64,000 nucleotides of DNA. Source: Desmodus rotundus (Eukaryota > Chordata > Mammalia > Chiroptera > Phyllostomidae). Under the pieces are notes generated by a model, which was not told where the DNA came from, made no database searches, and worked only from the letters and a program-made list of their open reading frames with translations. The DNA lies in the NCBI RefSeq assembly GCF_022682495.2, contig NC_071389.1, forward strand, positions 180,092,556 to 180,156,555, read 5' to 3'. How positions within the stretch are numbered: the first letter of the stretch is position 1; every line of letters begins with the position of its first letter. Of this stretch, positions 25,310 to 37,914 are shown in pieces. Both the position numbers and the translations under genes were made by a program.

Positions 25310-26815
25310 TTAATTTAGCTCTTTTAGTGGGGAGTCTTCCATTCCTTTTGATTGCATGTTCTTTTTTTGTCTTCCCATTTTAGGTGACTTTTTGTTTGTT
25401 TCTGTGCTTCCTGATGTTCCACTTCACTAGCTGTCTTTGTAGGGTGAACTTCTATGGTAGGAATTCTATAGGATTCAGTGGTGTGGTCTCTTTGATCTCT
25501 AGTCTGGATGCTCTAGGTTTGCCCTTTTTTCTGTTTGTGTGGGCTCTCTTGTTGTACTTGGATTTTTACCTGTTGGTAGTTCCTTTGTTGGTGGGTTCTC
25601 TCTTCCAGCATGTATACTGATGTTCATAGCTCCCACCTAATCTTGTATGTGATCAGTGGCAAGTGGAAGGCAAAATGGATTATGACAGTGGGAGAGTATT
25701 CTATGGGAATTAAAGTACCAACAAGTAGAGAAGAGATAGGAGATCCTTTGGATAAGTATTTCGCCTAACTAGCCACTTTTTATAAGAGGTGAAAAGAGCT
25801 AAGAGGGGAGAAGGATTGTGAGCTGAATCCAGAAAACAGAGTGCTTGTGCAAGGTTAGATGATAAGTTATAGTGAGAGTAAAGGATAGAATGTAGACACA
25901 GTGTGTGAGAGAATAGAGTTAACCACAACAGTAATAAAGCTCAGGGAGGTAACAAAATGGGCTAAGATTAGGGAGGGTTACTGTGTAGTGCTCACAATTG
26001 TATGGAACAACAATTATTTACAATAGTACTGGAACAGCAATAATATGACAAGTATATGATTTGGATAACAAAATAGAAAGTACATGGTCAAGAGTAGTGT
26101 GTTATAGGAACATGAGTGAAGTGAAAGAAGGAAGATTAAAATACAATATGAAAGAGAGAATAAGGAAAACCACTCAAATAATGCAATAAATAAATAAAAT
26201 GGAGAAAACAAAGCAGAAAGAAGAGAAAAAAATGCTAATAAAATATAAGAAATAAAAATTATGAAAAATAATAATAATACAAATAAACAATAAAATGCAA
26301 GTTCTATAGGATAGCAAAGTGAAATTTGTCTCAGTTTCTCAGTTGTTGAGGTTAGCCTTGTGCTCTCTCTTTGGATCTGTCTCTAGACTTTTCACAGCTC
26401 CATGTCTTATAGTCTCACTTGGGGGAAGAAAAAAAGATGCGGGTGTGGGGAGGAAAGCCTCCTGCTGATGTTAAACCCACCAAGCGAGTTCTGCTGGTCT
26501 TCCTGGATGCTACAGGCAGAGGGGGGCTGGGCTTCACTTTTCTCCCTTCTTATGGTTTTGCTAAGGTGGAGGCCAGGTCTGGGCCGCAATATTCACAGTT
26601 GCCCAACCTCCAGTCCAGGTCTTCCATGAGCTGCCAGGCCCCCACTGTCTATCTGTGCCAGGCTGGTGCCTTCAATCCACCAGTTGTGCCGCAGTCCATG
26701 TGGTGCCCCTCCTCCTTGCTCTTTGCGAGCCCACCACGGCCTGAGCCTGCTACCAGACAAGCAGCACCAGTCAGTCCCGGGCAAGTGGTGCGAATCCTGG
26801 ATAACCCATTTAAAT

Positions 26816-28651
26816 AACAGGGAATATTTCCTTCATGAGAAGCTGGTACTACAGTTCATATAACAATCTGCTTACTTATTGATAATCCAATTATTTTCAA
26901 TTTCTCCCTATACAAGTAACTTTGTGATAAATATTTTTGTCATGTATCTCTACATACTAATAAGTTTATTGCTGTAGGATTACTCCCATTGTTTATATTA
27001 TTAGATCAAAAGATAAGCAGGTGCACATACACACAAATGTTAAGATATGGTCAAATTATTTTCTCAGGTTAATTATTTTCAATTGTCTTCTTCATATCTA
27101 GATAGAAGATGCTGAGATATGTCAAGAACTTCACTCTTAAACTAAAGCCAAATCACATAGATGCTCCAAAATTAATAAGCTTACAAAGCCCACAGATTTC
27201 ATTCTATTTGAAGTTTGAATAAGGGTAACAGTTGCTTTGCTTCTATTTGTTTTTCCTACTTCCCTTCTCCCTCTTTACTTCCCTCTCTTCTGTCCCTCCT
27301 TTCTTCTTTCTTTTGCCTGTTCATGGTATTTTCTCTACCCTCAACATTTTGTCTTGCCTCCTGGTTTGTTCCCCTTCACTGCGCTATCCCCCATTCAGAT
27401 ATACTTTGAACTATGTGGTGGGGGTTGTCTGAAATCCACAACAGTGAAAAACAGATATTTTACAGGCAGAGGCTCACTCCCTTCCTTGCCTCTCTTCATC
27501 TTTATGTTCTTACTCTTATGAAAGACTAAAGAAATATTAAACTATAAGTCCTTATATTGATGACAATTTTCTACAATCAAACACAATGAATGAAGGGTAG
27601 TGATGTTTTCAATTCTAAAGTCACAACCACCTGAGAGAGTTCCTGCCATCATTTTCAGAGATGTTCTCTGCATAGGGCAGGAGGTTTGATAGGATGATAT
27701 GACAAGATAAGACCAACTCTGACATTTTATGTCAAATATTGTGTATACTTCTGTTTTCTTGTGTTGTTTTGAATTTATGTCTTATTTTCTTGGTTTTCAG
27801 TTCTTACAGGTGCTTTGTTTTGATCCTGTGTCTTCTTAATGTTGTTTTTCTTAGTAGATTTATTTGAGTCTCCCATAGAAACATTTCTCTCTCACTAACT
27901 AGCTAGCAATCTATCTTTCTCTAAATTCTAATTGGTCTAGTGCTTTTTAAAAAGTGTCCTGTCCCTATGGTAATCTTTTTTGCTTGTTCATATTTCATAC
28001 TGGAAAAATATATAAGGAAAGTATACAATCAGTTCTAAAATTTCCCTTTAGAAATTATAAGTGCAATATTGAATATGAATTACTTCTATTATTCTGGACT
28101 TGTTTTTAATATCCACTATTTATTACCACATATCATTACTATTAATTTATATTTTCTTTACTATCTTACTGTTCAGCAAGATTTAAAAGAATAACATTTC
28201 ACTGGATTTTATTGATTGATTCATACATTTAACAAAACTGACCAAGCTCCTTATACATAGCATTTATAGGAGATTCTCAATGTATACTTGTTGAATGAAT
28301 GAATACAATGTGCCAGACACTGTCTTAGTAGCAGAAACCCAGAGGTGAAAAGATATTCAAGGCCCTTCCTTTAGGGATGCTTTCATTCAGGGGTATGTGT
28401 GTGTGTTTGTATTTGTATTTGTAGTGGAATGTAGAGAGTGATAAATGAGTAAACAGGTAAAGTAATTTCAGCTAGTGATAGAGGCTAGGATCAAATGTAT
28501 GTCTCAGTAACTCAGGCCATAAGGTTAATTATGAGGTCTGTGTTTCCACTTGTCATTGGACTGAGCCAAGGACCCTAAACAGTCTTGTTGTAGGACAAGA
28601 GCACACCCAGCTTTCCCTGATCCAGTGCTTCCCCATTGTCTGCTTCTACAG
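26816..28651. other. Right end of the large intron, no gene recognised
   Basis: AT-rich intronic DNA with CT-rich low complexity at 27,250-27,310 and a short (gt)n/(atttgt)n at 28,395-28,425. Near 28,245-28,305 'tgttgaatgaatgaatacaa' resembles an L2/MIR 3' end. No exon was seen. Confidence 0.5.
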
Positions 28652-29966
<1,315 letters not shown>

Positions 29967-30104
29967 GGACCAGATCTGGCCCAAGTTCTGTCCCTGGCAT
30001 CTTCTCCCTGCCTGGGATCCTTTGCCTCATCCTGGGGGCCCTTCTCTTCCTGGTCCTCATCATCCTGGTGATTCAGCTGCACAGATGGAGAGTGGGGCGC
30101 AGAG
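29967..30104 (+). CDS. WC1: WC1-type gene, transmembrane exon
   Basis: A 138-nt exon with acceptor 'tttgttctttttag' and donor 'gtgggc', phase 1/1. It encodes a short stalk (GTRSGPSSVPGIFSLPG), then a hydrophobic helix of about 21 residues (ILCLILGALLFLVLIILVIQ), then the basic stop-transfer LHRWRVGRR. The PGIFSLPG start and the FLVL core closely follow WC1. The helix has no acidic or basic residue inside, so it shows no obvious pairing charge for an adaptor such as DAP12. Confidence 0.93.
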
Positions 30105-30515
30105 GTGGGCTGCAGGGGGTGCTGGGTAACATGTAACATGTATGGAGGCAGGAAATGGGTCAGGGGTGCCAAGGGGAAACTGAGCAAGGTATCTGTTCTT
30201 ACTCCATTAGTTTGAAATCCATCTGTCCCTCCTTAGCAGCTAGGGGCTGAATATACAGACATTCTGGAGGGTGGGGTATGAGCACTCATAAGTCATGGTT
30301 TTATATGTGAGACAGTAAAAGAGGAGGGGCTGAGCTTTGGATACAGGGTCAGACAAAGGTATAAGATGCAGACATGGTGCATGGGTATAAAACTATAGGG
30401 GGCCCTGGTAACTGTGAGGGTTTTTCCATGTAAGCATAGGGGACAATGAAGGATCAGCCTGTTGGTGCAGGTCTGTGTCAGGGGGTACTGTCTTACCTGC
30501 TGGTGGTTTGCTCAG
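30105..30515. other. Intron between TM and first tail exon
   Basis: 411 bp, no repeat or RNA gene recognised. Confidence 0.6.
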
Positions 30516-30611
30516 CCTTATCCAGCTTTGAAGATGCTCTTGATGAGGCTATGTATGAGGAGATTGATTATCTTGTAACACCAAAGAAAGAGAATCTACT
30601 GAGCAGCCCCG
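30516..30611 (+). CDS. WC1: WC1-type gene, cytoplasmic tail exon 1 (YEEIDYL)
   Basis: A 96-nt exon with acceptor 'ggtttgctcag' and consensus donor GTAAGT, phase 1/1. It encodes ALSSFEDALDEAMYEEIDYL, then VTPKKENLLSSP. The MYEEIDYL block matches the first tyrosine motif of the WC1 tail, an ITAM-like YxxL/I site known in cattle to be phosphorylated by Src-family kinases. A second acceptor (30,524-30,525) would break the phase, so 30,516 was chosen. The LL pair may contribute to endocytosis, which is an inference. Confidence 0.88.
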
Positions 30612-31464
30612 GTAAGTGTCCCTGCCTTGCCCTCCTGGGGCTTCTACTACTCAGCCATCCACTGGCTGTGAGCCAGGTCTTCTCAGCATCTGCAGACCAC
30701 ACATATACCCCTGGCTCTCCACAGCCCCTGTGAGCTCTGAGCCTTCCGTTGACACCACGAGAGCCATGCTAACCCACCATTTCTTCTCAGTATTACTTTG
30801 GAGCCTCTGGTGTGGAAAGTGTTGTTCTGTTTGTGTTTGTGATGTGTTTCTCTACATTAGGGTCCCTGTCACATGACTCAGTGACAAAACTGACATAATA
30901 CGCCAGGGATGGTGAGGAGAACAGTGACTATAAATCTGTTCTAGGTAGTAGAGGTGGATCTGACCTGGTTGGGCATTGGGGGCAAGGGAACTTCTCCCAG
31001 AGATGAGAGCCAGGAGGAATAGTCTCCCTTTGACTGAGATGAGAATGTTCCCTTGTCTCTCTGTACTCCACTCTCCCTCTTCTCTGGTGGCTCTGCAATG
31101 CCCCTTGTTGGGGCTAGGCTCTCAGTGTCCAGAACCACCGTCATTCAGTCACAACAGTGCAAATTATCTTAAAAATACCATCTAGAAAGTATAACCTGAT
31201 AAAATATTTTAGTATGGTCCTGGTATAAGTTGCTTTGAAAAAATATTTAGTTTTAATCAAGAAATACTGAGATACTTGGATCATTTTCCAGTTTATTGGC
31301 ACATAGAAATGAAATACATGGCCTTGGAAAAATCCATTAAAGCATGGTGTGAGTGGTGCCTCTGTTTAGCAGCCATCAGAATCTCTGGGTCAGAAAGGAC
31401 TATAGGTATTAACTAAAACAACCTATTTACTGTGGTTTCACCTGATCCCCTTGTCTGCCCATAG
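30612..31464. other. Intron between tail exons 1 and 2
   Basis: 853 bp, no repeat or RNA gene recognised. Confidence 0.6.
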
Positions 31465-31608
31465 AAGCTCCAGCTCAGAGGACTGATGCCTTTAGTGAGG
31501 GTTATGATGATGCAGAAGAGGTACCAGTACCCAAGGCTCCTTCTGTCTCTCAGATGGGTGAGCAAGAAATGCCCACAGAGGAGAATGATGTGACAGCTTT
31601 TCAGACAG
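31465..31608 (+). CDS. WC1: WC1-type gene, cytoplasmic tail exon 2 (YDDAEEVPVP)
   Basis: A 144-nt exon with acceptor 'gtctgcccatag' and donor GTGAGT, phase 1/1. It encodes EAPAQRTDAFSEGYDDAEEV, then PVPKAPS and an acidic end (PTEENDVTAFQ). GYDDAEEVPVP is conserved with the WC1 tail. The downstream intron is 9.2 kb and holds an LTR and arm 1 of the inverted repeat. Confidence 0.9.
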
Positions 31609-31725
31609 GTGAGTGGGATTAGTAGATCCCTGTCATATTTTGTCTCTGGCCTGAACAGGATTAATTTGAACTTCTCAATGCCCATTCTTGTAGATTCAAA
31701 ATTTGGATGACCTCATATGTTTGAT

Positions 31726-32293
31726 TGATGCAGACCCTGGCCTGCAGGGTCCATGTGTCGTGGCTGCAATGAACAAATTCACATGGACTACAAAAGTCCT
31801 GTGGAGAAAAAGGGACAGCATGGCCATTCCCTAAGTAAGAGAGAGGGCCTGACCCCTGCCTGGACAGGCTTTTATTGTTTTTTTGGGTACACTACATGGA
31901 GGATGGTCCTCATTTACTATGCACAGGTTTGCTGTAGGTGATTACCTTTTACAGATAACCAAGGGAAGAATGTTGCTAATTACTTCAAAGAGAAGGATGT
32001 TGCAGATCAAGAGGAAAAGTGGTTGAACTGGTTATACTCCATACTTGGGAGGTTTAGCACAGATTTTAGGAAGTTACGTTAGAGATATGCAGTAAACATT
32101 GCTGCTTCAATTCAGGGTGAGGGAGTTTTAGCAAAAGCAAGGCTCATAGAAGCCCAGGTACAATACAGGCCTGATTCTCCATGGGAGAACCTATCCATGG
32201 GCGTGGGTCCTATGTGCTGACCTCACTCCCCATCGGTTTTCCAACTCAGTGGCTGGGGTACATTCCCCACGCCACGCAGAACAGTCCCCTATA
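31726..32293 (-). mobile_element. Solo LTR with 6-bp TSD (ERV2-like)
   Basis: Same family as the LTR at 17,088. TTTGAT duplications at 31,720-31,725 and 32,294-32,299 bound a 568-bp unit. On the - strand it starts TATAGGG and ends GCATCA, with AATAAA at 'caataaaagcctgtccaggc'. It sits 118 bp past tail exon 2 in antisense orientation. It could supply splice or poly(A) signals only on the - strand. Confidence 0.75.
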
Positions 32294-32399
32294 TTTGATC
32301 ACATCACTTAGGCCATATGCCTTTCTCTAATGCTTTCAGATTCCTTGGAAAGGAGGAAGCACTCTGTTGTCTTGGTAGCTGTTTTTCAATAACGTTATC

Positions 32400-32828
32400 C
32401 TTTTGTTACTTTTAAATATTTATTGTTTATGCTATTAATTTTGTCCCAGCTTTCCCCCTTTGCCCTTCTCCACCCAGCCTACCACACACTCCCACAGTCA
32501 ATCCCCACCCTGTTGTCTATGCCCATGGGTCATTCATATATGTTCATTGACTAATCCCTTTACCTTCTTAACCAGTCCCTTTCTCCTCCCTCCTCTATTA
32601 TAGCTGTCAGTCTGCTGCATGTTTTCTATGCATCTGCCTCTATTTTGCTCACTAGTTTCTGTTTTTCATTAGATTCTGCTCATAAATGAGATCATATGGC
32701 ATTTGTCTTTCATTGATTGGCTTCTTATTTCACTTAACATAATCATCTCCAGGTCCATCCATGCCATTGCAAAAGGTAAGAATTTCTTCTTTTTACTGCT
32801 GCATAGTATTCCATTGTGTAAATGGACC
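32400..32828 (-). repeat. L1 3'-end fragment, antisense
   Basis: It starts 'ttttaaatatttattgttta', then a C-rich 3' UTR-like run and 'ccattgcaaaaggtaagaat', then 'catagtattccattgtgtaa' as at 18,740 in the longer L1. Its right edge cuts into a VES SINE at 32,828, which is where similarity between the two inverted-repeat arms also stops on this side. Confidence 0.65.
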
Positions 32829-32953
32829 TCTTGCATGAGCCTCAACCAGGGTCTGAACTAACAGCCCAGGCTTATGCCCTGACCAGAAAGAAAACAAGTG
32901 ACCTTTTGGTTAGCGGGATGATGCCCAACCAACTGAGCCACACTGGCCAGGAG
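32829..32953 (-). mobile_element. Truncated VES SINE shared with arm 2
   Basis: The reverse complement reads 'tcctggccagtgtggctcag' through the box B region to 'gcatgcaagagg', where it is cut. The intact counterpart is at 51,383-51,610. The SINE therefore predates the arm duplication. Confidence 0.75.
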
Positions 32954-34396
32954 AGTTACAAAATCATTTTTAATTCAGATTTTCCTCTCCATCACTTCTT
33001 CTTAATTTTTCAAGACATTGTCATTTCTTGTCTGTCTAATTTTAAAGCCTTCTAAGCAAATTCTATCAACTCATCTCTCTTTACCAGCAGTCGATGGAGG
33101 ACAAATTCACACTAGCCCACAGACCTGCACCTAAGTGGACAAGACAGCAAAAAATAGGAGACCTAGGCATAGGAGATCCAGAAGGAATATAGACAGAAGA
33201 ATCAAGAAATTTTGTTTATGAGTTTTATAGATTGGATGAAGGGTTCTGACGTGAATAAACTACCAGCAAAAGAATTTCAGATGAGTGGGCTACTTCTCTG
33301 AAAATATTTTGCTTCAAGATTGCTTTGATCTGGTTACTATTTAAAATACAAATGTGATTTTGCTGTGATTCTTCAGAGTGGAGAGACATCATGTAGCAGT
33401 GACCAAATAAAGATTTCATCTCCAAACACTCCCCCACAGTGTAAATATGTGGAGGAGTTGTTGAACTAATATAAGAACTGAGAGTAATGGCCCGGTTATG
33501 AGCTGAGCCCAACTTATTACTTAACTGATGGCTCTAGGTGCAGTCTGGGACCTAAACTATACTCACTCTTGTCATCTTCATAAGTTTCGGCAGGGCACGG
33601 GTATTGGAATATGGCCAGGGCTTCTCCCAGTATAATATACCTGGTCATTGGTCATATGAAAGTAATAAAAGCAATAAGAAGTAAAGTTTACTCACAAAAA
33701 TTATTATATTTTTATTTCTGAAGCATGGTATTAATGAATTCACAAAGGAGAGCTGGCTACTATAAATTTTGGACATAAAAATCGGGAAAATTTAAGGAAG
33801 GGAGAGTTAGGACAAGCTTCACCACCCAGATTTGGGAGAGTTCCAGAACGAGCCTTTCTATGGACTGTGTGCCCAAAAAGCAGCCAGGAGTTAGTGAACA
33901 GACTTTCAAAGTGTTTGGACTTAGGCAGAATAGCAGCAATCATTTCAAATTATCTATGTTACTTAAGAATGAGCCATTTGTGTAGGGGTGATTTTGGAGG
34001 ATATACCATTGCAGGCTCTGCAACAAAGGCCAGAAAACTTCTCTGCTCATTAGTAATTATGACAAAGCAGCCAGACTGTCATGATGAATGAAAACTGAGA
34101 AGATGTATTGTTAACAGACTTTTACTACAATAATGCTAAAGGAAATTTTTCAGGCTGGAAGTAAATGACAGTAGATGTAAATAGTTCTATAGGAAGTAAT
34201 AATTGGAACTGTAAATGGCAAACAGAGGAGAAACTATGAAAGATGGCATTTTCTTCTACAAAAATTTAATTTCTACAAAACATATATGATGACTTGAGGT
34301 AAAACTCATAAAGATACAGTATAGTCATCAAAATCTGTGTGAGGTATGATACATATGACAGCAATAGCACTAAGCATGGGAGTAATAGAAATATAC

Positions 34397-35240
34397 TGTG
34401 GGAGGGGGGTCTCTGCCCACAGGGCCCCGCCCATCCACCATGGATGAGAATAAGTCTACCAAGACATGATCTGCTTGGGGAAAAAAGGTGGCCTATCTCT
34501 CAAAGGAGAAAGGCCAAGAACCTTTTCCTCAATGGGCTTTTATTGGGTTCAATTTGCACAGGAATACAGGTAAAGCTCATCAGTCATTGTCAGGCAGTAA
34601 GGATCAAACAATAGATAACATACAAAGAACTCTGAGGGCTTATTCTGAGTCAGGGTCAGTTAGCTAAAAGGCTATAAAACTTTGGGAAACAAACTCATTT
34701 CATGCTTGGACCCTTATTAGAAAACTGAGGGCATTCTTAGCAAAGCAGGTTTCACAGGTTAGCATAAAAAATTCATTTTATGTATTCTGTCTTAGACCTG
34801 ATTGCCCCCAGGAATCCGCCCTTTTCAGCACAGGGCTGCACCACCCTCCGGCATTGTTTCAGGTTTAAATCAGGCAGGGGAAATAAGGCAGCCAAGAGAT
34901 TAGGAGACTTCTTGAAGACAGAATGAGGACTCAGGCTATGTCAAAGCCGAGGGGCGAGGGTCCATCACCTCCTTTTTCTATAGCCCCCAAGTCCCTCCCT
35001 GAGGGCCTCTTCCTGACCATGCCTGTCTTAGGTGATTCCTCCCTTGAGGAATCTTACCCATCATTGGCTAACCAGTCAGGCTTGGGGCCAAGCAGGGTAA
35101 AGTAAAGGGGACAGAGGCAGCACCCCTGCCAAGGAGATAAGCTTTGTCTCCTTAGTGGTTTATGGTCCCAAAGTCTCTCACTCAGCCTTAGCCATGGGGG
35201 AGTTACAGCTTCAGTTACAGCTGAAACCAGGCAGGTTACA
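34397..35240 (-). mobile_element. Solo LTR, ERV1-like family A, in arm 1
   Basis: On the - strand it starts 'TGTAACCTGCCTGGTTTCAG' and ends 'ccccccctcccaca', with AATAAA at 'caataaaagcccattgagga'. It is about 844 bp and matches the LTR at 48,205-49,078 along its length. Arm 2 has an empty site at about 46,660 ('ctattacttccatgcttagt' region), so it inserted after the duplication. The TSD is unclear. Confidence 0.75.
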
Positions 35241-35831
35241 CTTTACCTGATGCAGTACAGTTTATCCTCTAACGAGACTGTGATAAGATAATGGTGCATG
35301 TTCTAATGTCTAGAGGAACCACTAAAAATTTATGTTAAGTTATATAGCTAAAAAGTCAGTAGAGGAATTAAGCCAGAATATTACATATGTTCAATTAACT
35401 AGAAAGAAGGCATGAAAAGATGAACAAAAGAGAGAGTAAATAGAAAATATAGAGCAATATTGTAGTGCTAAACCCAACCATATTATAATTATATTAGATG
35501 TAAGTAGACCAAATAGTCCAATTGAAAGGCATACATTGACTACTGCATATCAACTAGAGTAGATAAAATGAGCCATAGTGATCATATTAAATGCTGATGA
35601 AGATGCAGAAACACTGGTTCTCTCGTACATTGCTGGTGGGGATGTAGTCACTTGGCAGTGTCTTCAAACTAAACATGCACTTGCTTACGATCCAGCCATT
35701 ACATTCTTGGACATTGATATCAGAGAAAGTAAATTATGTTCACACAAAACCTGTACAAAAATGCTCTTAGCGGTTTTATTTGTATTAACAAAATACTGGA
35801 AACAATCCAAATGTCTTCAATGTGTCAATTG

Positions 35832-37675
35832 TTTGTTTTTTGTTTTTTGTTTTTTTTTAATATATTTATTGATTATGCTATTACAGTTGTCCCATTTCCC
35901 CCCCCACTCCACTCCATCCTGCCCACCCCCCTCCCTCCCACATTCCCCCCCTATAGTTCATGTCCATAGGTCATACTTATAAGTTCTTTGGCTTCTACAT
36001 TTCCTACACTATTTTTACCCTCCCCCTGTCTATTTTCCACCTATCATCTATGCTACTTATTCTCTGTACCTTTCCCCCCCTCTCCCCCTCCCACTCCCTT
36101 AATGACAACCCTCATGTTCTAGTTGTTTGCCTAGTTTGCTCTCGTTTTTGTTTTATGTGTGGCCGTTAATAACTGTGAGTTTGCTGTCATTTTTACTGTT
36201 CCTATTTTTGATCTTCTTTTTCTTAGGTAACTCCCTTTAACATTTCATATAATAAGGGCTTGGTGATGATGAACTTCTTTAACTTGACCTTATCTGAGAA
36301 GCACTTTATCTTCCCTTCCATTCTAAGTGATAGCTTTGCTGGATACAGTAATCTTGGATGTAGGTCCTTGCGTTTAATCTTGGGTAATGTAATTATGATG
36401 TGCCTTGGCGTGTTCCTCCTTGGGTCCAGCTTCTTTGGGACTCTCTGAGCTTCCTGGACTTCCCGGAAGTCTATTTCCTTTGCCAGAGTAGGGAAGTTCT
36501 CCTTCATTATTTGTTCAAATAAGTTTTCAATTTTTTGTTCTTCCTCTTCTCCTTCTGGCACCCCTATAATTCGGATGTTGGAACGTTTCAAGGCGTCCGG
36601 GAGGTTCCTAAGCCTCTCCTCATTTTTCCAAGTTCTTGTTTCTTCATTCTTTTCTGGTTGGATGTTTGTTTCTTCCTTCTGGTCCACACCGTTGATGTGA
36701 GTCCCAGTTTCCTTCTCATCACTATTGGTTCCCTGTACATTTTCCTTTGTTTCTCTTAGCATAGGCTTCATTTTTTCATCTGTTTTTCGAATAGATTCAA
36801 CCAAGTCTGTGAGCATATTGATAACCAGTGCTTTGAACTGTGCATCCGATAGGTTGGCTATCTCTTTCTCACTTAGTTCTATTTTTTCTGGAGCTTTGAA
36901 GTGTTCTGTCATTTGGGCCATTTTTTTTTTGTTTGTCTTGGCACGTCTGTTACTTTAAGGGGCGGAGCCTTAGGTGTTCACCGGGGCGGGGTAACGCTGG
37001 TCGCTATGCTGTGACGCTGTATGTGGGGGAGGGGCCGAGTGGGAGCAATGGCGCCCGCCTCACTGTCCTCCGGATTTCAATCTTTCACTCAGATACCCAC
37101 AATCAAACTGTGCCACTCTGGTGCTGGTTCCTGAGTGGGTGGGCCTGTGCACACTCTAGGCCCCTGTGGGTCTCTCCAACAACCTCTCCTGTGAGGCTGG
37201 GAGTCTCTCCCGCTGCCGCCCCAACCCCCACGGGCGCTTTCAATCAGAGATTTGAGGCTTTATTTCCCTGAGCTGGAGCCCTGGGTTACGCGGTCTGCTT
37301 CGCTGCCCGCCATTCGTCCGGTTTATCTGTGGGCGAATGTGGTGCCGCGGGGTGCTACCCGCTGCTCTGCCTGCCCCGTTCTCCGCCACTCTGAGTCTGG
37401 CCCTCTGGGTTTATCTGTGCAGATGTGGGGCCGCAGGGTCTGCTAGTGCTCAGACTGCCTGCGCCATTTGTCCCACATTCCGCCAGTCTCAGTCCCGCCA
37501 CAGCCACGCGAGTCCTCTCCACCCCGGTGCCCGTCTCTGCCCCTCCTACCAGTCTGGATGAATGTTTATTTTCTATTTCCTTGGTGTCGGTCCCCCTTGC
37601 TGTTCGATTCTCTGTCAGTTCTGGTTGTGCGAGGAGGCGCAGTGTGTCTACCTACGCCGCCATCTTGGTTCTCCT
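35832..37675 (-). mobile_element. HAL1 retrotransposon, ORF1-deleted subtype, in arm 1
   Basis: A 1.84-kb element with TSD CAATGTGTCAATTG at 35,818-35,831 and 37,677-37,690. The layout is as in the 1.9-kb copy, to which it is nearly identical. It has GC-rich 5' UTR, ORF1 at 36,921-36,223 and a C-rich 3' UTR with A-tail (T-run at 35,850). It is absent from arm 2. Confidence 0.9.
36223..36921 (-). CDS. HAL1 ORF1, intact but C-terminally deleted (232 codons)
   Basis: The reading frame is open from MAQMTEHFKAPEKIELSEKE to LLYEMLKGVT. It has an N-terminal charged, coiled-coil-like part (about residues 1-90), the RRM-like core (RSNIRIIGVPEGEEEEQKIE), and a C-terminal domain shortened by about 47 codons, where LPKIKR joins directly to KDLHPRLLYP. 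ORF1p proteins bind RNA and usually need the C-terminal domain for that. The same deletion occurs in the copy at 2,241-2,834. This is an element gene, not a host gene; expression is unknown. Confidence 0.75.
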   Translation of the reverse strand: MAQMTEHFKAPEKIELSEKEIANLSDAQFKALVINMLTDLVESIRKTDEKMKPMLRETKENVQGTNSDEKETGTHINGVDQKEETNIQPEKNEETRTWKNEERLRNLPDALKRSNIRIIGVPEGEEEEQKIENLFEQIMKENFPTLAKEIDFREVQEAQRVPKKLDPRRNTPRHIIITLPKIKRKDLHPRLLYPAKLSLRMEGKIKCFSDKVKLKKFIITKPLLYEMLKGVT

Positions 37676-37914
37676 CCAATGTGTCAATTGTTAAACAAAC
37701 TGCTACATCTGTACAATGGAACACATTTCTGCAATAAAAAGGAATGGACTATTGACACATACAACAACTCGAATGGGCTTAAAGAATGTTATGCTTAGTG
37801 AAAAAAAGTTGCAGAACATTACATCCAAAGGTTATATGATTCTACTTACATAACATTATCAAAATGACAAAACTATACAGATGGAGAACAGATTCGCAAT
37901 TGCCAGGTAATAGG

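Larger units (their letters stand above)
18336..26815 (-). mobile_element. Nearly full-length L1, antisense, with nested HAL1
   Basis: Read on the - strand the order is a GC-rich 5' UTR (about 26,815-25,320), ORF1 (about 25,309-24,600), ORF2 (about 24,370-18,611) and a 3' UTR ending in an A-tail at 18,336-18,350. Removing the 2.0-kb HAL1 at 21,823-23,822 gives about 6.5 kb, the usual L1 length. Both ORFs are broken, so it is inactive. The 5' limit is approximate and I could not settle a TSD. Confidence 0.8.

Noticed and set aside
30524..30526. Alternative acceptor for tail exon 1
   Set aside because: It would give phase 2 and break the frame from the transmembrane exon; the acceptor ending at 30,515 keeps phase 1.
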